A stretch of DNA of 64,000 bases from Acidobacteriaceae bacterium (GTDB lineage Bacteria > Acidobacteriota > Terriglobia > Terriglobales > Acidobacteriaceae): contig DAHUXR010000002.1 of the NCBI GenBank assembly GCA_027307045.1, positions 1 through 64,000 of the forward strand. Reading direction: 5' to 3'. Both the position numbers and the translations under genes were made by a program. Of this stretch, positions 55,219 through 63,963 are shown piece by piece (the first letter of the stretch is position 1; each line of letters opens with the position of its first letter). Below the pieces are notes generated by a model. The model did no database searches, had not been told where the DNA came from, and was given only the letters and a program-made list of their open reading frames with translations.

Positions 55219-55809
55219 ATGGCGGGGCAGGCAATTTTGGGAGATACGGTTCTGAAATCGGCGATTGCCATGGAAGCCGCGGCACCCACAGTTGAAACGC
55301 TGGTGGCCGACCATGCACGAATGGTCTTCCGCATCGCCTACTCCATCCTGCGCAATCATCACGACGCGGAAGATGCAGCGCAGGAATGCTTTCTACGGGT
55401 ATGGAAACAGAAAGACCGTTTGCACGAAGTAAGCAACCCCAAAACGTGGCTGGCACGGATCGCCTGGACCACCGCGCTGGACAAGCGGCGTGCCAATCCC
55501 AAAACGCTTTCTTTGGACGAAGCAGGCGCGGGCTGGGAGTTGATGGAATCGCTTTCTGATGGTGCTCCCGCTGCGGATGAGCAGCTTGCGGAGCGGCAGA
55601 AACAGCAGCTATTGCAACGGCTGATCGCGGGCTTACCGGATGATCTGGGGCAGACGCTGGAGTTATCCACAGTGCAGGAGCTGAACTCGGCTGAAATAGC
55701 CGAGGTGATGAAGATACCGGAAGGCTCGGTGCGGACGCGCTTGTTCCGGGCGCGCAAGCAGCTCAAAGAGAAATTGGCGGTCCTGCTGGAGGGGAAAAGA
55801 CATGGCTGA
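55219..55809 (+). CDS. ECF RNA polymerase sigma factor
   Basis: 196 residues. Region 2: HARMVFRIAYSILRNHHDAEDAAQECFLRVWK. Region 4: GLPDDLGQTLELSTVQELNSAEIAEVMKIPEGSVRTRLFRARKQL, ending in the usual helix-turn-helix. The downstream gene overlaps by eight bases and encodes a one-helix membrane protein, the normal partner arrangement. It probably directs RNA polymerase to its own promoter and others under envelope or oxidative signals. Confidence 0.93.
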   Translation: MAGQAILGDTVLKSAIAMEAAAPTVETLVADHARMVFRIAYSILRNHHDAEDAAQECFLRVWKQKDRLHEVSNPKTWLARIAWTTALDKRRANPKTLSLDEAGAGWELMESLSDGAPAADEQLAERQKQQLLQRLIAGLPDDLGQTLELSTVQELNSAEIAEVMKIPEGSVRTRLFRARKQLKEKLAVLLEGKRHG

Positions 55810-56392
55810 CCAGGAAAAAGATAAGCAGATGCAGATCGATGACATGCTGGATTCGATGCTCGCGCACTATTCCTCAGCGGAGCCAAGGTCGGGGCTGGAA
55901 AACAGGATACTGGCGAACCTGCACGAGGCAGAAAAGGGACCGTCGCAAGGATGGTGGAATTTCAAATGGCTTTGGTCAGGAACGGTTGCGGCTGCAATCA
56001 TCGTGGCTGCGGTGCTGATCAATGGGCGGCATCGCATTGAGCCGCCGACACACGTGATCGTTAAGACCAACCAACCGACTCCGCAGCCAGGAATTCAGCC
56101 GCACGCGCCGATTGCTCGACAGGAAACGGCAAGAGTCCATCGCCGCAAACCATCGACGGTTCCAATAGCCCAGAAGAAAGAGGCTTTGGCGCTAAGTCAG
56201 CGGCCTACGAATTTCCCTACACCCGTCCCATTATCGGAACAAGAAAGACTCATGTTCACGTACCTGGAGAACACACCGCGAGAAGTAGTCGTTGCGCAGA
56301 TCCCGCGCAATGATGATCAAAAAGAAGCTGAAGAATTCTGGGCCGACCGTGAGCCAGCGCAAGGAACGCGACGCTCAACAAACACTAGATAA
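55802..56392 (+). CDS. Putative membrane anti-sigma factor
   Basis: 196 residues. The acidic N-terminal cytosolic part (DDMLDSMLAHYSSAEPRSGLENRIL) is followed by one membrane segment (WLWSGTVAAAIIVAAVLI, about residues 57-74) and a Pro-rich periplasmic part with EQERLMFTYLENTPREVVVAQI. It overlaps the sigma gene by eight bases (translational coupling). No zinc-binding HxxxCxxC anti-sigma motif is seen, so function is inferred from context. Confidence 0.75.
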   Translation: MADQEKDKQMQIDDMLDSMLAHYSSAEPRSGLENRILANLHEAEKGPSQGWWNFKWLWSGTVAAAIIVAAVLINGRHRIEPPTHVIVKTNQPTPQPGIQPHAPIARQETARVHRRKPSTVPIAQKKEALALSQRPTNFPTPVPLSEQERLMFTYLENTPREVVVAQIPRNDDQKEAEEFWADREPAQGTRRSTNTR

Positions 56393-56403
56393 GGAGAAAC
56401 GCA

Positions 56404-56958
56404 ATGAAGAAATTGTTAGTACTAATGATCTTATTCCTGGCTGCCTGCTCACTGGTCGCGCAAGAAGACGCCAAGAAAAAGCAAGAGAGGCCCGACAACG
56501 ACGCGATTGTCAAAAAAGCAGCGATACCTACTTACAAAATGGCGTTCAGTATCTACGAGTTGCAAGACGGAAAGAGGATTAATCAACGCGACTACAGCCT
56601 GCTGGTAGAAGCCAATGATCGTGGCGCAAACACACTCAAGATCGGCACCAAAGTGCCAATTGACGCGGGCAACGGCGGCATGACCTATGCCGACGTGGGC
56701 TTTGAGCTTCGGTGTTCGGCGGTGGAGACAGTGAATGGCAAGCTGGCGGTGGGCGTGGATATGACTGTTACCAATTTTGCCATTCCGGAACAGAACACGG
56801 ATCCCCGGACGGCAGGAAGCAGACCGGTGCTGCGCGGCGTGACTCAACGTGTGGGCGCGGTCGTGAATCCCGGCAAACCCCAGATACTTACCAGCATGGA
56901 TGACGTGAACAGCACCAAGCGCATGCAGGTGGAACTCACGGCGACGAAGGTGGATTGA
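56404..56958 (+). CDS. Secreted protein of the sigma operon
   Basis: 184 residues. N-terminal KKLLVLMILFLAACSLVAQ is a signal sequence, with AACS as a possible lipobox. The body is beta-rich (MAFSIYELQDGKRINQRDYSLLVE, GGMTYADVGFELRCSAVETVNGKLAV, LRGVTQRVGAVVNPGKP). It lies 11 bases after the anti-sigma gene and is likely its operon mate, perhaps a target of the sigma factor. The family name is not known to me. Confidence 0.75.
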   Translation: MKKLLVLMILFLAACSLVAQEDAKKKQERPDNDAIVKKAAIPTYKMAFSIYELQDGKRINQRDYSLLVEANDRGANTLKIGTKVPIDAGNGGMTYADVGFELRCSAVETVNGKLAVGVDMTVTNFAIPEQNTDPRTAGSRPVLRGVTQRVGAVVNPGKPQILTSMDDVNSTKRMQVELTATKVD

Positions 56959-56980
56959 TCAACTGCAAAAGCAAAATCTC

Positions 56981-57010
56981 ACCACGGATACGCGGAGACG
57001 GAGAACAGCC
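56981..57010. repeat. Dispersed repeat, copy 1 (accacggatacgcggagacg type)
   Basis: This 30-base word ends in ggagaacagcc and closely matches bases 57,728-57,759, which read accacggaggcactgagaca followed by cggagaacagcc. Both lie in the same gene-free stretch. Confidence 0.6.
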
Positions 57011-57422
57011 GGGAGCAGAGCGACCTGATCCCGGCGAGAGGTCATGTGAGCGCAGTGTGCGGACTGGCGCTCTACAGTAATCCCGCCACCGATTATTTCA
57101 CACGGAATGTTGGTCGTCTCTTTCTGCCAATTCAACCGCCACGCCGGGGAGGTGGAGCCGCCGCGTCCCTTATGGTCGATGGCCACCATTCCAGCAAAGA
57201 GCGGGCATGGATTGTTCTCCTGATTTCGCGCTCAACACTGTACCGATTCGTGCTTGATTCGCTCCTAGGAATCGGCTATTGTGAGGTGCGCTTCAGGGTG
57301 TCAGGTCGCTAAAAGCTCTTTGAAAGAAGAAAGCAGTTGGCAATTAGCAATTAGCAGTCAGCCAAAGGACCGGTATTGGGCTCCTAGTATTGGTATCTGA
57401 CAGCACATTGTGACCCTCTGCC
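57011..57422. other. Gene-poor spacer
   Basis: No supported gene. A run of ggcaattagcaattagca near 57,340 is similar to the word at 2,979-3,013. Confidence 0.45.
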
Positions 57423-57494
57423 GATTGGGATTGGGATTGGGATTGGGATTGGGATTGGGATTGGGATTGGGATTGGGATTGGGATTGGGATTGG
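57423..57494. repeat. Hexanucleotide tandem repeat (GATTGG)12
   Basis: Twelve perfect head-to-tail copies of GATTGG, a candidate variable-number repeat. The Leu-Gly ORF that runs through it (57,410-57,628) is an artefact of the six-base period. Confidence 0.97.
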
Positions 57495-57505
57495 GAGACC
57501 CTTGG

Positions 57506-57560
57506 GTCACCCAAGCGTCACCCAAGCGTCACCCAAGCGCCACCCAAGGGTCACGCGAGC
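57506..57560. repeat. 11-base tandem repeat, five copies (GTCACCCAAGC)
   Basis: Three perfect copies of GTCACCCAAGC followed by GCCACCCAAGG and GTCACGCGAGC. The first copy overlaps the palindrome CTTGGGTCACCCAAG. Confidence 0.95.
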
Positions 57561-57727
57561 GTCGATTTGCGGTTCGGCCTTTGTTTTCAACAAAAGATAG
57601 AAAAAGGCCGGGTGGGGTGGGGCACTAGCTGAAGGACGCAGGCAGAGGGCTGTGGCGCGCGAAGCGCGTCCTATCGCCGGAATCGCCGAGAGCGCACGTC
57701 ATCGCCGTGATCGGAAAACCAAAACCT

Positions 57728-57759
57728 ACCACGGAGGCACTGAGACACGGAGAACAGCC
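57728..57759. repeat. Dispersed repeat, copy 2
   Basis: Second copy of the accacgg...ggagaacagcc word, 38 bases before the stop of the flavin oxidoreductase gene. Confidence 0.6.
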
Positions 57760-57796
57760 AACCAGGAAGATAGGAACACCGGCGGATGTATCGCAA

Positions 57797-58774
57797 TTAC
57801 GCAATCGCCGCGAGCAGCTCGTATGATCGCAGGCGGGCGGAATGATCATAGATGGCGGAAGCGACCATCAATTCATCGGCGCCGGTTTGCTGGATGAACT
57901 TTTCCAATCCGCCGCGGACGGTTTGAGGTGAGCCGACGAAAGAGCATGCCAGCATGCTGGAAACATGCGCTTTTTCCATGGGCGACCAGTAGGACTCAAT
58001 GTTGTCGATAGGCGGCGCAAGCTGGCGGCGCGTGCCGCGCACGGCATTGGTGAAAGCCTGCTGGGCAGAGGTAAAAAGTCGGCGCGCTTCTGCGTCTGTA
58101 TCGGCGGCAATTACGTTTACGCCAACCATGGCATGGGGTTTCTGGAGTTGGGCCGATGGTCGAAATTCCCCGCGGTAGACCTGGAGCGCAAGCATGAGCG
58201 CGTCAGGCGCGAAGTGGGAAGCGAAAGCATAGGGCAGACCGAATTCGGCGGCAAGCTGGGCGCCAAAGAGACTGGAGCCGAGAATCCAGATGGGCACGTT
58301 AAGGCCTGTGCCGGGAACTGCCTGGACCGTCTGTCCGGGTTGAAGCGGACCGAGAAAGGCCTGAAGCTCTCGCACGTCGTCCGGAAAACTATCGGCGCTG
58401 GTGGGATCACGGCGAAGCGCACGCAAGGTTCGCTGGTCAGTGCCGGGAGCGCGGCCAAGGCCAAGATCGATGCGCCCGGGATACAGCGACTCAAGAGTGC
58501 CAAACTGCTCAGCGATCACGATAGGCGAATGGTTCGGCAACATGATTCCGCCCGCGCCAACGCGGATGGTCCTGGTGCCTCCGGCAACGTATCCGATGAC
58601 GACGGAGGTGGCGGCGCTGGCGATCCCGACCATATTATGGTGTTCGGCCAGCCAGAAACGGCGATAGCCCCAGCGCTCAGCGCGCTGCGCCAGGTCGAGA
58701 GAACGATGTAAGGCGTCCGCGGGGGTGGATCCCTGCGCGACGAAGGCGAGATCAAGAATAGAGAAAGGGACCAA
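57797..58774 (-). CDS. LLM-family flavin-dependent oxidoreductase (YhbW-like)
   Basis: 325 residues. The start [18 protein letters not shown] and [45 protein letters not shown] are signature segments of luciferase-like monooxygenases of the YhbW subgroup; [26 protein letters not shown] follows. It probably uses reduced flavin; the substrate is unknown. A TTG start at 58,774 is preceded by AAGGAA. Confidence 0.9.
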   Translation of the reverse strand: MVPFSILDLAFVAQGSTPADALHRSLDLAQRAERWGYRRFWLAEHHNMVGIASAATSVVIGYVAGGTRTIRVGAGGIMLPNHSPIVIAEQFGTLESLYPGRIDLGLGRAPGTDQRTLRALRRDPTSADSFPDDVRELQAFLGPLQPGQTVQAVPGTGLNVPIWILGSSLFGAQLAAEFGLPYAFASHFAPDALMLALQVYRGEFRPSAQLQKPHAMVGVNVIAADTDAEARRLFTSAQQAFTNAVRGTRRQLAPPIDNIESYWSPMEKAHVSSMLACSFVGSPQTVRGGLEKFIQQTGADELMVASAIYDHSARLRSYELLAAIA

Positions 58775-58891
58775 AGATTCCTTGTGTGATTCATCAATAC
58801 TGATGCTGCGGATGGTACTTGAGGTTCACAACTAAAAACAGTGCGCGGCTTTGGTGAATAAATTTTTGCGAATCAATCTGGCAGTCGCCCG

Positions 58892-60130
58892 TTATTTCTG
58901 GCTGTAATGGCGCGCAGATCCGATCCCGTCGGCGAGGTGATCTAAAAGATGATATTGGCGGTGAACGTCCCAGAATTTGCCGGTATATTTCAGCGCGTAA
59001 GGAAAGGCAGCGCCCGTAGCCAGGCCAACAATGATGGATTCAATATTCGCCGCGCTTGAAGCGGAACTCGGAGTGACGGTTTGATCAACCACGGTTTTGC
59101 AAAGCACCCCACGATCGCCGGGCGGGTCTTCGCCGTCCCATTTTCCGGCTGCGCAGGAGAGCGCCATCTCCGTAATCTGGCCGGCTTCCAGTTCTCGCAC
59201 CAGTTTGGGATCTTTCAATTTCAACTGCCAGCTTTTAGCAGACTCAATGGCCGCTTTGGCATCAGCATACTCTTCAACTTTCTTGACCCACTCAATGCTT
59301 GCCGCGACGGCCGTGTTATACGCCATCTGCTGGTGAGCAAAGGCAGAGGCTTCGTCCTGTTCGTGGGCCGGCACTGGACCGGCGTCGTGATACTTGGCCT
59401 GCGAGACAAGTGGCTGGCCCGCAGTTTCATACTCCCTATAGAGGAGACGAGAATTATCGTGGTTCATGTGCGTGTGAGTATTCACGGCGCCCGCGACAGG
59501 AGGATAGATGCCGGTCTTGACCTGAAACGGCCACTTGTCCGGATCGCCGGCCTTGTCGCGATATTCAAACCATGTGGGCGCGCGCAATTCACCAGCAGGG
59601 AGATGCACGAGCTTGACCGCCGTGTTGTTGAAGTCGTGATGAATCCAGTCGGAATGGCTGTAAAAATCCTGAATGGCATGGAGCGAAGCGCCAAGCACGA
59701 TCAGCGTCATGGTCTTGCGCGTGCGCTCGTCAGCATTGGTCTGCTTGATGTAACCGCCGATCACCCACTGTGTATTTGTCAGCAGGCGATTGAAGAGGGC
59801 ATCGAATTTAGAATTGCGGTCCAGTTCACCATTAAGATTGTCAAAGTGAAGGAAAATGGCGGCATCGCGGTCCTGTGCGCTTTTTGCCAAATACTGATTG
59901 AGCGCGTTAAGGCCCTGACCGTGGAGAGTGTTTGCGGCAAAGTCAGATACAGGCCCAAAGAAGTCCGGGGAGAAGTTGCCGAGTTGCATGATCTTGCGCG
60001 CGTCTTCGCTGAATCCGTTCGCTTCAGCTACTTTGCGCGTGGCTTCAGAATGCCAGAAGCTATCAAAACCGGACGCGGGAGAGGCGAGAAGCGCCAGAAG
60101 CATGAACAAAGCAACAAGTTTACGAAACAT
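58892..60130 (-). CDS. Secreted Het-C / zinc phospholipase C-like protein
   Basis: 412 residues from ATG 60,130; the track start is a TTG two codons earlier. Signal peptide FRKLVALFMLLALLASPASG. Then FDSFWHSEATRKVAEANGFS with a possible zinc-ligand His, and LGASLHAIQDFYSHSDWIHHDF, the hallmark of the Het-C and zinc-dependent phospholipase C fold. NTHTHMNHDNSRLLY adds more His/Asp residues. Lipid hydrolysis is possible but not proven. Confidence 0.8.
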   Translation of the reverse strand: MFRKLVALFMLLALLASPASGFDSFWHSEATRKVAEANGFSEDARKIMQLGNFSPDFFGPVSDFAANTLHGQGLNALNQYLAKSAQDRDAAIFLHFDNLNGELDRNSKFDALFNRLLTNTQWVIGGYIKQTNADERTRKTMTLIVLGASLHAIQDFYSHSDWIHHDFNNTAVKLVHLPAGELRAPTWFEYRDKAGDPDKWPFQVKTGIYPPVAGAVNTHTHMNHDNSRLLYREYETAGQPLVSQAKYHDAGPVPAHEQDEASAFAHQQMAYNTAVAASIEWVKKVEEYADAKAAIESAKSWQLKLKDPKLVRELEAGQITEMALSCAAGKWDGEDPPGDRGVLCKTVVDQTVTPSSASSAANIESIIVGLATGAAFPYALKYTGKFWDVHRQYHLLDHLADGIGSARHYSQK

Positions 60131-60343
60131 TTTCAATCCCCAGCGGATAGGTTAGAACAACATCAATATGGATTGCTAATTGTTCACGAGCACTGCACAT
60201 GAGGTCGCGATCCGCAAATCAAACGGAAGGAGCGCCAGGCGGCATGGCGAAGCAGAACGGAGCACCAAAACTGCCGCCCTCGGGGTACACAACCGCGCGG
60301 TATGATAAACTATTCTTTTCAAGCACATACCGTCTAAAAAAGC

Positions 60344-60622
60344 ATGCTCCTTTCCAAAGAATATGTCGGGTATTTAGCCCGCCAGGTAACCCAAAAACTT
60401 ATCGCCGGCGACTTTATTGAAACCAAGAATGTCCCGGCGGTTTCAGCTGCGCTGAACAATGCGCTGCTGGAAGAGCTGCAACTGGAAGATCGCATCAACG
60501 ACGAGGTGCGCCTGATCCTGGAGCAATACCAGGATGAAATGCAGCGCGCCGGCGCCAGCTATCAGGAGATGTTCAAAAAAGTTAAAGGCGAACTGGTGCG
60601 AAAGTATAAGGCGGTGCTGTGA
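60344..60622 (+). CDS. DUF507 family protein, first copy
   Basis: 92 residues. LLSKEYVGYLARQVTQKLIAG and EDRINDEVRLILEQYQDEMQRAGASYQEMFKKVKGELVRKY match DUF507, a small helical family of Acidobacteriota, Aquificota and relatives. The stop overlaps the start of the second copy by four bases. Function unknown. Confidence 0.85.
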   Translation: MLLSKEYVGYLARQVTQKLIAGDFIETKNVPAVSAALNNALLEELQLEDRINDEVRLILEQYQDEMQRAGASYQEMFKKVKGELVRKYKAVL

Positions 60623-60894
60623 GACTTTCTCGCGACAAGGTAAACAGGCTTGCTCACAGCGTGGCCGATGCGCTGGCAACGTTGGATGACGTCGAGTTCA
60701 TCGAAGATCCCAACACCATCCGCATGGAAGCGCGCCGCATTCTGGAAGAGCTACTCATGGCAGAAGCCAAAATTGATGTGGCTGCGCGCGCAAAAATTGA
60801 AAGCCAGAAGCGGACCATCGCGGAAGGCACGCAGGAATGGGACATCCTCTACCGCAAGTACTACAACGAAGAAGTGAAGAAGCTGGGAATTTAA
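60619..60894 (+). CDS. DUF507 family protein, second copy
   Basis: 91 residues, paralogous to the gene before it: RLSRDKVNRLAHSVADALATL aligns with the first helix of copy one, and EDPNTIRMEARRILEELLMAEAKIDVAARAKIESQKRTI with the second. The two probably form a heteromeric partner pair given their coupled translation; that is inference. Confidence 0.85.
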   Translation: MRLSRDKVNRLAHSVADALATLDDVEFIEDPNTIRMEARRILEELLMAEAKIDVAARAKIESQKRTIAEGTQEWDILYRKYYNEEVKKLGI

Positions 60895-60906
60895 GAGTCG
60901 AGAGTT

Positions 60907-62157
60907 TCAGTAACCGGCCAGCCGGCGTTCCTGTGACGACATTTGCGCCCACAGTTGGTCCATGTTTTTTTGTATCCACATGTTAGCGGGCTGGAGCTCA
61001 TGCGCTGAGTTGAACCACCTGTAAGCCATTACGCGGTCCTGCTTCACACATAGGCCGCTGGAATAAAGGGCCGCCATCTGGATGGCCGCGCCAGGATCGC
61101 TCTTGTCCGTGGCCGCGCGGAGATACAGCATGCCCTGTTCGCAGTTCTGCTGTACTCCACCTGTCCCGCGAATGTATTGCTGGGCCCGCACCAGAGCCGC
61201 ACTGGGCTTGTAATCAGGAATACGCGCTTCTTCTGTTACTTTGCTGTCTGAATCGGGCAAGGCTTTTTCAGTGGAGGGTTTGGTTGAGATTGTTCCCTCG
61301 TCTGAACTTGTGGCCAATGAGCTGGGCGACGTGGTCTCCAGCGCTGTAGGTTCTGTCCGTGGCGCTTTTACTTCAGAAGCCGCGCCGGTAGTGATCGCGT
61401 TGGTTCCGCTGGCTGCGGTTTTAGGCGCTTCAGTAACAGCGGGTATCAGTGGATCAGAAGGTTGATTGTTTCCCTGCGGGGCATTGGCTGGAGTTGATGG
61501 ATCTGACTTGGCCGGCGCAGGCGGCTTTGGACTGGCTTTAAAACTTGATCGCCATTGCACAAACAGCAGGCCCAGGATTGCCGCGAGCACCAAGAGCAGA
61601 AGCACCTTCCTTAAGCCGCCGCCGGAAGGCTCGTCTTCCAGAAGATATTCGACGCCCTCATTGTTGTCCGGCTGAGAATTCAGACCCAGAAAAGAGGGAC
61701 CACTTATGCGGCCACTATTGCTCGACTCTTTGCGAATGCCTTCGTCCGATATGGCTTCCGCGCGAACGCCTTCATTGCGCGAAGGTTCATTGCGAAAGAT
61801 TGCCGGTTCGCCCCTGCGAGGCAGCGTGACAGGCGCTTCATCGGATTCTGGCGGCGCAGCAACCAGCGTAGTTGCCCTGCCTCTGACTTCCGGCGGCGGC
61901 AATTGTGCATTTGCGATGGCAGCCGCACGCGCTGCGTCGCCGGTACCACGACGCTCTTCCATGCGGCGATCTACGCGGGTCCCGCACATGCCGCAAAACT
62001 TCATGCCGGGCTCATTCACATGGCCGCAGCCTGCACACTTGGTGCTTCCCGACTGGTGGCTCCTTCGTTCCGCTTGCCGCCTTTCCAGCCGCACACCACA
62101 CGAGCCGCAAAACTTATATTCCGGGCGATTGTCAGTCCCGCAGAAGGTACAAAGCAT
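60907..62157 (-). CDS. Double zinc-ribbon, single-helix membrane protein with Sel1-like repeats
   Basis: 416 residues. Two zinc ribbons at the N-terminus (CTFCGTDNRPEYKFCGSCG and CAGCGHVNEPGMKFCGMCG), a basic/acidic linker, a membrane helix near residue 190 (LRKVLLLLVLAAILGLLFVQW), a Pro/Ser/Thr-rich stretch, and C-terminal Sel1-like TPR units (GMLYLRAATDKSDPGAAIQMAALYSSGLCVKQD). The architecture suggests a cytosolic ribbon coupled to a periplasmic protein-binding domain. The role is unknown. Confidence 0.8.
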   Translation of the reverse strand: MLCTFCGTDNRPEYKFCGSCGVRLERRQAERRSHQSGSTKCAGCGHVNEPGMKFCGMCGTRVDRRMEERRGTGDAARAAAIANAQLPPPEVRGRATTLVAAPPESDEAPVTLPRRGEPAIFRNEPSRNEGVRAEAISDEGIRKESSNSGRISGPSFLGLNSQPDNNEGVEYLLEDEPSGGGLRKVLLLLVLAAILGLLFVQWRSSFKASPKPPAPAKSDPSTPANAPQGNNQPSDPLIPAVTEAPKTAASGTNAITTGAASEVKAPRTEPTALETTSPSSLATSSDEGTISTKPSTEKALPDSDSKVTEEARIPDYKPSAALVRAQQYIRGTGGVQQNCEQGMLYLRAATDKSDPGAAIQMAALYSSGLCVKQDRVMAYRWFNSAHELQPANMWIQKNMDQLWAQMSSQERRLAGY

Positions 62158-62392
62158 TAGGGGCCTTTAACTCCTTTGAGCGCCGTTGACACACGTATCC
62201 TAAAAACAGCAGCTCAGCTACTAAAGTAGGATGATATCTTGTGCTGATAAGCTGCTAGCTCATTTTTCTTAATCCTCCAGAAAGAAGGCGGGCCTTAGTA
62301 CTCTCTAAAGTGCTTCATTGCTTGGTCTTTTACGTTTCCTTGAACAGGAGTTTAAGCTTGGAGCCGCAATAAGGGATAATCGAACGACGATA

Positions 62393-63481
62393 ATGTTTGC
62401 AGAAGAAATCGCGAAGGCCGCCAAGCAGGCAGCCATCGAAGCCGGCTTTGATCTGGCCGGGATTGCACCTGTCCGCAATGAGGATATGCCGGAGCTTGGC
62501 GCCTTCATCGAATGGGTGGATGCCGGCCGCGCCGGAGAAATGAAGTATCTGGAATCACGTACCGAATCCGGACAGCTTCGCCGTGCTTCAGCCGCTCACG
62601 CTGCGCCCTGGGTTCGGTCCATGATTGTGTGCGCCCTGAATTACAGCGCTGACACGCCTTATTCGGTGGACGCAAATGATCCGGAACGAGGCTGGATCTC
62701 ACGCTATGCCTGGGGCACAAAGGACTATCATGATGCGCTGCTGCCGCGACTGCGGCAGGTTGAAGCGGCCGTCAGGCAAGTTGCCGCCGCGCAAAACACC
62801 GAAATCGAAACCCGTAGCTACGTTGATACTGGTCCAATCCTGGAACGCGTTTACGCCAAGTATGCCGGGATCGGATGGATCGGCAAGAACACCTGCATCA
62901 TCAACCAGAAAATGGGCTCATGGCTGTTTTTGGGAGTGATCCTTACGTCGCTGGAGCTGCCCGCCGACACCGCGGCCGTCGACCGCTGCGGAAGCTGCAC
63001 CCGGTGCATTGATGCATGTCCCACGCATGCTATTGTGTCGCCGGGCAAACTGGATGCGCGGCTCTGCATCGCTTATCTCACCATTGAAAAGCGCGGCAGC
63101 GTGCCGGAAGAACTAAGAGCGGACATGGGGCATCACATCTTTGGTTGCGATATTTGCCAGGATGTCTGCCCGTGGAACAACAAGTCCGGCAACGCGCCGC
63201 CTACTTCTCTGCCGGAATTTCAACCGCAGGAACGGCTTTTCCATCCTGACTTGCGGTGGCTCGGGCAGATGGATGAAGAAACTTACCGCAAGACGTTTCG
63301 CGGCTCACCTGTGAAGCGCGCGAAATATTCTGGCTTGAAGCGCAACGTAGCCATTGCCATGGGCAACAGCGGTAACAAGAGTTTCGCAGCGGACTTACAA
63401 AAGATGGCCACCGGAGAAGACACCGTGGTCGCAGAACACGCGGAGTGGGCGCTCAGCAAGCTTACAGACGAATCGCGCTAG
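62393..63481 (+). CDS. queG: Epoxyqueuosine reductase QueG
   Basis: 362 residues from ATG 62,393, which gives the usual N-terminus; the track start is 25 codons upstream. YVDTGPILERVYA holds the catalytic Asp, AGIGWIGKNTCIINQKMGSWLFLG is the B12-binding signature region, and two ferredoxin-type clusters are visible (CGSCTRCIDACPTHAI; CDICQDVCPWN). The C-terminal HEAT-like part ends the protein. It reduces epoxyqueuosine to queuosine in tRNA. Confidence 0.93.
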   Translation: MFAEEIAKAAKQAAIEAGFDLAGIAPVRNEDMPELGAFIEWVDAGRAGEMKYLESRTESGQLRRASAAHAAPWVRSMIVCALNYSADTPYSVDANDPERGWISRYAWGTKDYHDALLPRLRQVEAAVRQVAAAQNTEIETRSYVDTGPILERVYAKYAGIGWIGKNTCIINQKMGSWLFLGVILTSLELPADTAAVDRCGSCTRCIDACPTHAIVSPGKLDARLCIAYLTIEKRGSVPEELRADMGHHIFGCDICQDVCPWNNKSGNAPPTSLPEFQPQERLFHPDLRWLGQMDEETYRKTFRGSPVKRAKYSGLKRNVAIAMGNSGNKSFAADLQKMATGEDTVVAEHAEWALSKLTDESR

Positions 63482-63525
63482 GCAAGTCCCGAAAAAGGAA
63501 CATTGTGTTAAGGTTTTCAAGAGCC

Positions 63526-63858
63526 ATGTCCCAGAACAAACAGCATCCATGGACCCTTCCCCGAGCGCATTCGCGTTATCTTCTGGATTTGCGAATTGTC
63601 GTCCGGGCAAAAGAAACATTTATTGGACGAACAAAGGACATTGCCGAAGGCGGATTGGGCGCAACCATCCCCAGCGAGATTGATATTGGAGGAATTGTCG
63701 AACTGGAGTTGCAGCTTTCGGAAGGCAAGGAACTGTTGAAGATCAAAGCAGAGGTGCGTTATCGGCACGGCTTCCAATACGGGTTCAAGTTTGTGCAGAC
63801 CACCGAACAGCAGAAAGAAATGATCCGCCGGGCCACGCACGACCTGCGCATGGCTTAA
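63526..63858 (+). CDS. PilZ domain protein
   Basis: 110 residues from ATG 63,526; the track start overlaps the QueG gene. PRAHSRYLLDLRIVVR carries the arginine patch and GRTKDIAEGGLGATIP the second motif, where Ala replaces the usual Ser of [DN]xSxxG. YGFKFVQTTEQQKEMI is the common C-terminal signature. It may bind c-di-GMP, though the altered motif makes this less sure. Confidence 0.85.
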   Translation: MSQNKQHPWTLPRAHSRYLLDLRIVVRAKETFIGRTKDIAEGGLGATIPSEIDIGGIVELELQLSEGKELLKIKAEVRYRHGFQYGFKFVQTTEQQKEMIRRATHDLRMA

Positions 63859-63912
63859 AGATCGGCTTTTCCGCATTTCTATATACATTCCTCACGGCAG
63901 CCGTTGTGTTAC

Positions 63913-63928
63913 TGTGATCGAAATCACA
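63913..63928 (+). promoter_or_regulatory. Perfect CRP/FNR-like palindrome
   Basis: TGTGATCGAAATCACA matches TGTGA-N6-TCACA at all ten conserved bases, 35 bases before the last start codon. Confidence 0.65.
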
Positions 63929-63963
63929 GCCGGATGTGAGCCTATCCCTGAGAATAGTTTCCG

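Noticed and set aside
57423-57560. CRISPR-like array
   Set aside because: Units are 6 and 11 bases with no spacers; these are simple tandem repeats. No cas genes are present.
57410-57628. ORF with a Leu-Gly repeat
   Set aside because: Created by the (GATTGG)12 repeat; no ribosome binding site or homologous domain.
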